14,397 bases of DNA, taken from the NCBI GenBank assembly GCA_947599755.1, contig CANQFO010000023.1:1-14397 (forward strand). Direction: 5' to 3'. Made by a program: the position numbers and the translations under genes. The stretch is from an uncultured Bacilli bacterium. GTDB lineage: Bacteria; Bacillota_I; Bacilli_A; RF39; UBA660. This document shows positions 12,414 through 14,397 of the stretch, in pieces. How positions within the stretch are numbered: position 1 is the stretch's first letter; each line of letters begins with the position of its first letter. The notes beneath the pieces are model-generated. The model had not been told where the DNA came from, searched no databases, and saw nothing but the letters and a program-made list of their open reading frames with translations.

Positions 12414-14397
12414 ATGGTAGAGGTAAGTGAAGATTTAGAAAAATTAACAGTAATAAAAAGAAGTGGAAAAAAGGTAAGTTTTGATGGTAAAAAAATTGCT
12501 TTAGCCATAAAAAAAGGGTTTGATAGTGTAGAAATTGATGATGATGAAGAAGAGAAGAGAAAAAAATATACTAGTAGTGATGTACAAAAAGTTTATCAAT
12601 TGGTTTTGAAAAGATTGGAAAAAACGGTTAAAGACAAGGATAAAATTCAAATTGAAGAAATTCAAGATTTTATTGAAGATGCGCTTTTAAATAAAGGATA
12701 TGAAGATGTATATAAAAGTTTTAATGAGTATCGTGATAGAAGAAATCAATCTCGTCAATCCTTTTTTGCTGATAAGAAAACTCATAAATTTTTAAAGTCT
12801 TTAGAAAATTTGGGATTAAAATCTGCTAGTGAAGAAGATGCTAAAAGAGAAAATGCTAATATTGATGGAAATTCTCCTATGGGTACTATGTTACAATATG
12901 GTGCTACTGTTTCTAAGGAATTTGCTAAAGCTTATTTGATGAAACCTGAATATGCTAAGATGCATGATGAAGGAACGATTCATATTCATGATATGGATTT
13001 TCTAGCAATGGGTACTACTACTTGTTGTCAGATTGATTTGTCTCGTTTATTTAAAAATGGATTTGATACAGGGCATGGATATGTTAGACCTCCTCAAGAT
13101 ATTTCAACTTATGGTTCTTTAGCAGCTATTGTAGTTCAAGCAAATCAAAATGATCAACATGGGGGACAATCTATTCCAGCACTTGATTATTATTTAGCAC
13201 CAGGAGTTTTAAAGACATTTAAAAAGCAATTAAAGCAAACAATATATGATTTTCTAGATTTGGAAGGATTTTTACCCGTTATTAATTTGGATCGTATTGT
13301 TCGTGAAATTGATAAAATAGAAAGTATAGATTTTGATATTAAAACATTATCAGATTATCAAAAGGATTCTGGTAGGATTCATGAGATATTTGAAAAATCT
13401 TATGAAAAAGCTTTACAAAAAACGGATCGGGCAACTCAACAGGCAATGGAAGCTTTTATTCATAATTTAAATACTATGCATTCTCGTGCAGGAGCACAAG
13501 TACCATTTTCATCTGTTAACTTTGGAACAGATACTTCTCCAGAAGGTAGAATGGTTATTAAGAATTTCTTACTTTCAGCTGATAGAGGATTGGGACATGG
13601 AGAAACTCCTATTTTTCCAGTATCTATATTCAAGGTAAAAGAAGGGATAAATTATAATCCAGGGGATCCAAATTATGATTTATTTAAATTAGCTTGTAAG
13701 GTTTCTGCTAAAAGGCTATTTCCTAATTTCTCATTTATTGATGCTCCATTTAATTTGCAATATTATAAAGCTGGTAATCCTAATACGGAAATTGCTTATA
13801 TGGGATGTCGTACACGTGTTATTGCAGATGTTACGGCTCCTGATAATGAAGTAGTTACTGGAAGAGGAAATCTTTCTTGGACTACAATTAATTTACCAAG
13901 ATTGGGAATTAAATATGGTATTGCTTTGAAAGAGAGAGAAAAAGCTGATATTAAAGGTTTTTATCAGGAGTTAACAGATTTAATGGATACGGTTAAGGAT
14001 CAATTGCTTGAGCGATTTGAAGTTCAATGTAATAAGAGATGTTATAATTTTCCATTCTTATTAGGACAAGGGGTTTGGACTAATGGAGAAAAATTAAAAC
14101 CAACAGATCGATTAAGAAAAGTATGGAAACATGGTTCATTATCTATTGGATTTATTGGTCTTGCTGAATGTTTGAAAGCATTGACGGGAAAACATCATGG
14201 TGAGAGTGAGGAAAGTCAAAAGTTAGGGCTTGAAATTATTCAGTTTATGCGAAAAAAATGTGATGAATATGCTATTAAGTATCATTTAAATTTTGCTTGT
14301 TTGGCTACTCCTGCAGAAGGTTTATCAGGAAGATTTACTGCTATTGATAAAGCTATTTATGGAAAGATTAAGGGAGTTACTGATCGAGAATATTATA
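12414..14397 (+). CDS. nrdD: Second class III ribonucleoside-triphosphate reductase, 3' end outside the window
   Basis: The frame is open to the window end (661 codons visible), so the C-terminus, the zinc ribbon and the glycyl radical are not seen. It has an ATP-cone (about 10-105, LTVIKRSGKKVSFDGKK), then the NrdD barrel: IHIHDMDF (189-196), active-site Cys C204/C205 in TTTCCQIDL, HGGQSIPALDYYLAPG (249-264), FGTDTSPEGR (370-379), and MGCRTRV (463-469) with C465. Late motifs LSIGFIGLAE (576-585) and TPAEGLSGRF (632-641) are those of the common Firmicutes/E. coli-type NrdD. About 50-80 residues are missing compared with a 710-750-residue protein. It is a distinct subgroup, not a recent duplicate of the nrdD at 8950: the two share the fold and Cys layout but little of their motifs' wording. 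Its own nrdG may lie just past the window. Confidence 0.93.
   Translation, partial: MVEVSEDLEKLTVIKRSGKKVSFDGKKIALAIKKGFDSVEIDDDEEEKRKKYTSSDVQKVYQLVLKRLEKTVKDKDKIQIEEIQDFIEDALLNKGYEDVYKSFNEYRDRRNQSRQSFFADKKTHKFLKSLENLGLKSASEEDAKRENANIDGNSPMGTMLQYGATVSKEFAKAYLMKPEYAKMHDEGTIHIHDMDFLAMGTTTCCQIDLSRLFKNGFDTGHGYVRPPQDISTYGSLAAIVVQANQNDQHGGQSIPALDYYLAPGVLKTFKKQLKQTIYDFLDLEGFLPVINLDRIVREIDKIESIDFDIKTLSDYQKDSGRIHEIFEKSYEKALQKTDRATQQAMEAFIHNLNTMHSRAGAQVPFSSVNFGTDTSPEGRMVIKNFLLSADRGLGHGETPIFPVSIFKVKEGINYNPGDPNYDLFKLACKVSAKRLFPNFSFIDAPFNLQYYKAGNPNTEIAYMGCRTRVIADVTAPDNEVVTGRGNLSWTTINLPRLGIKYGIALKEREKADIKGFYQELTDLMDTVKDQLLERFEVQCNKRCYNFPFLLGQGVWTNGEKLKPTDRLRKVWKHGSLSIGFIGLAECLKALTGKHHGESEESQKLGLEIIQFMRKKCDEYAIKYHLNFACLATPAEGLSGRFTAIDKAIYGKIKGVTDREYY

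Noticed and set aside
12299..12508. Minus-strand open frame of 69 residues
   Set aside because: It overlaps the start of the second nrdD, and its Ser/Phe/Leu-rich composition is that of a shadow frame.
1..14397. CRISPR arrays, tRNA or rRNA genes, transposases, phage attachment sites
   Set aside because: No regularly spaced repeats, cloverleaf or rRNA segments, recombinase genes or terminal repeats were found; this looks like ordinary chromosome.

Overview
The window is AT-rich DNA from a low-GC Gram-positive (Firmicutes/Bacilli-like) anaerobe using the standard bacterial code: TGA ends the gene at 1602-2510 and Trp is read from TGG. The order Ser/Thr-kinase-like tail - rsgA - rpe matches the Bacillus prkC-rsgA(cpgA)-rpe arrangement. 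A 3D-domain protein and a possible PASTA-kinase tail argue for a peptidoglycan wall, so this is not a wall-less mollicute. Class III (oxygen-sensitive) ribonucleotide reductases point to anaerobic life. An uncultured gut Bacilli lineage would fit, but that is inference.

Layout. 1-1560: end of an upstream gene, then rsgA and rpe, tightly packed. 1602-3306: two envelope-type genes, each with its own extended -10 promoter: a single-pass protein with a long Ser/Asn/Gln-rich cytoplasmic tail, and a secreted 3D-domain protein. 3396-5549: tex, ending in an intrinsic terminator. 5624-8095: an 823-residue protein whose C-terminal ~300 residues look like an RNB (RNase II/R) domain with the catalytic aspartates missing. 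It ends against the convergent gene 8113-8754 (minus strand), a CRP/FNR-family regulator. 8755-8949: a divergent control region with two copies of TGTTGC-N4-GCAACA. 8950-12097: nrdD-nrdG-dut, coupled by two 1-base stop/start overlaps. 12098-12413: AT-rich leader. 12414 to the window end: a second, clearly different nrdD, cut off before its glycyl-radical site.

How it fits together. The right half is a deoxynucleotide supply locus. NrdG activates NrdD by forming a glycyl radical, NrdD makes deoxynucleotides, and Dut removes dUTP and supplies dUMP for dTMP. The regulator probably controls this operon and itself: one palindrome lies over its own -35 region, the other about 42 bases upstream of the predicted nrdD start, the usual place for an FNR-type activator. 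The most novel points are the apparently dead RNB protein, the predicted FNR-like circuit with a non-FNR half-site, and the pairing of two divergent class III reductases.
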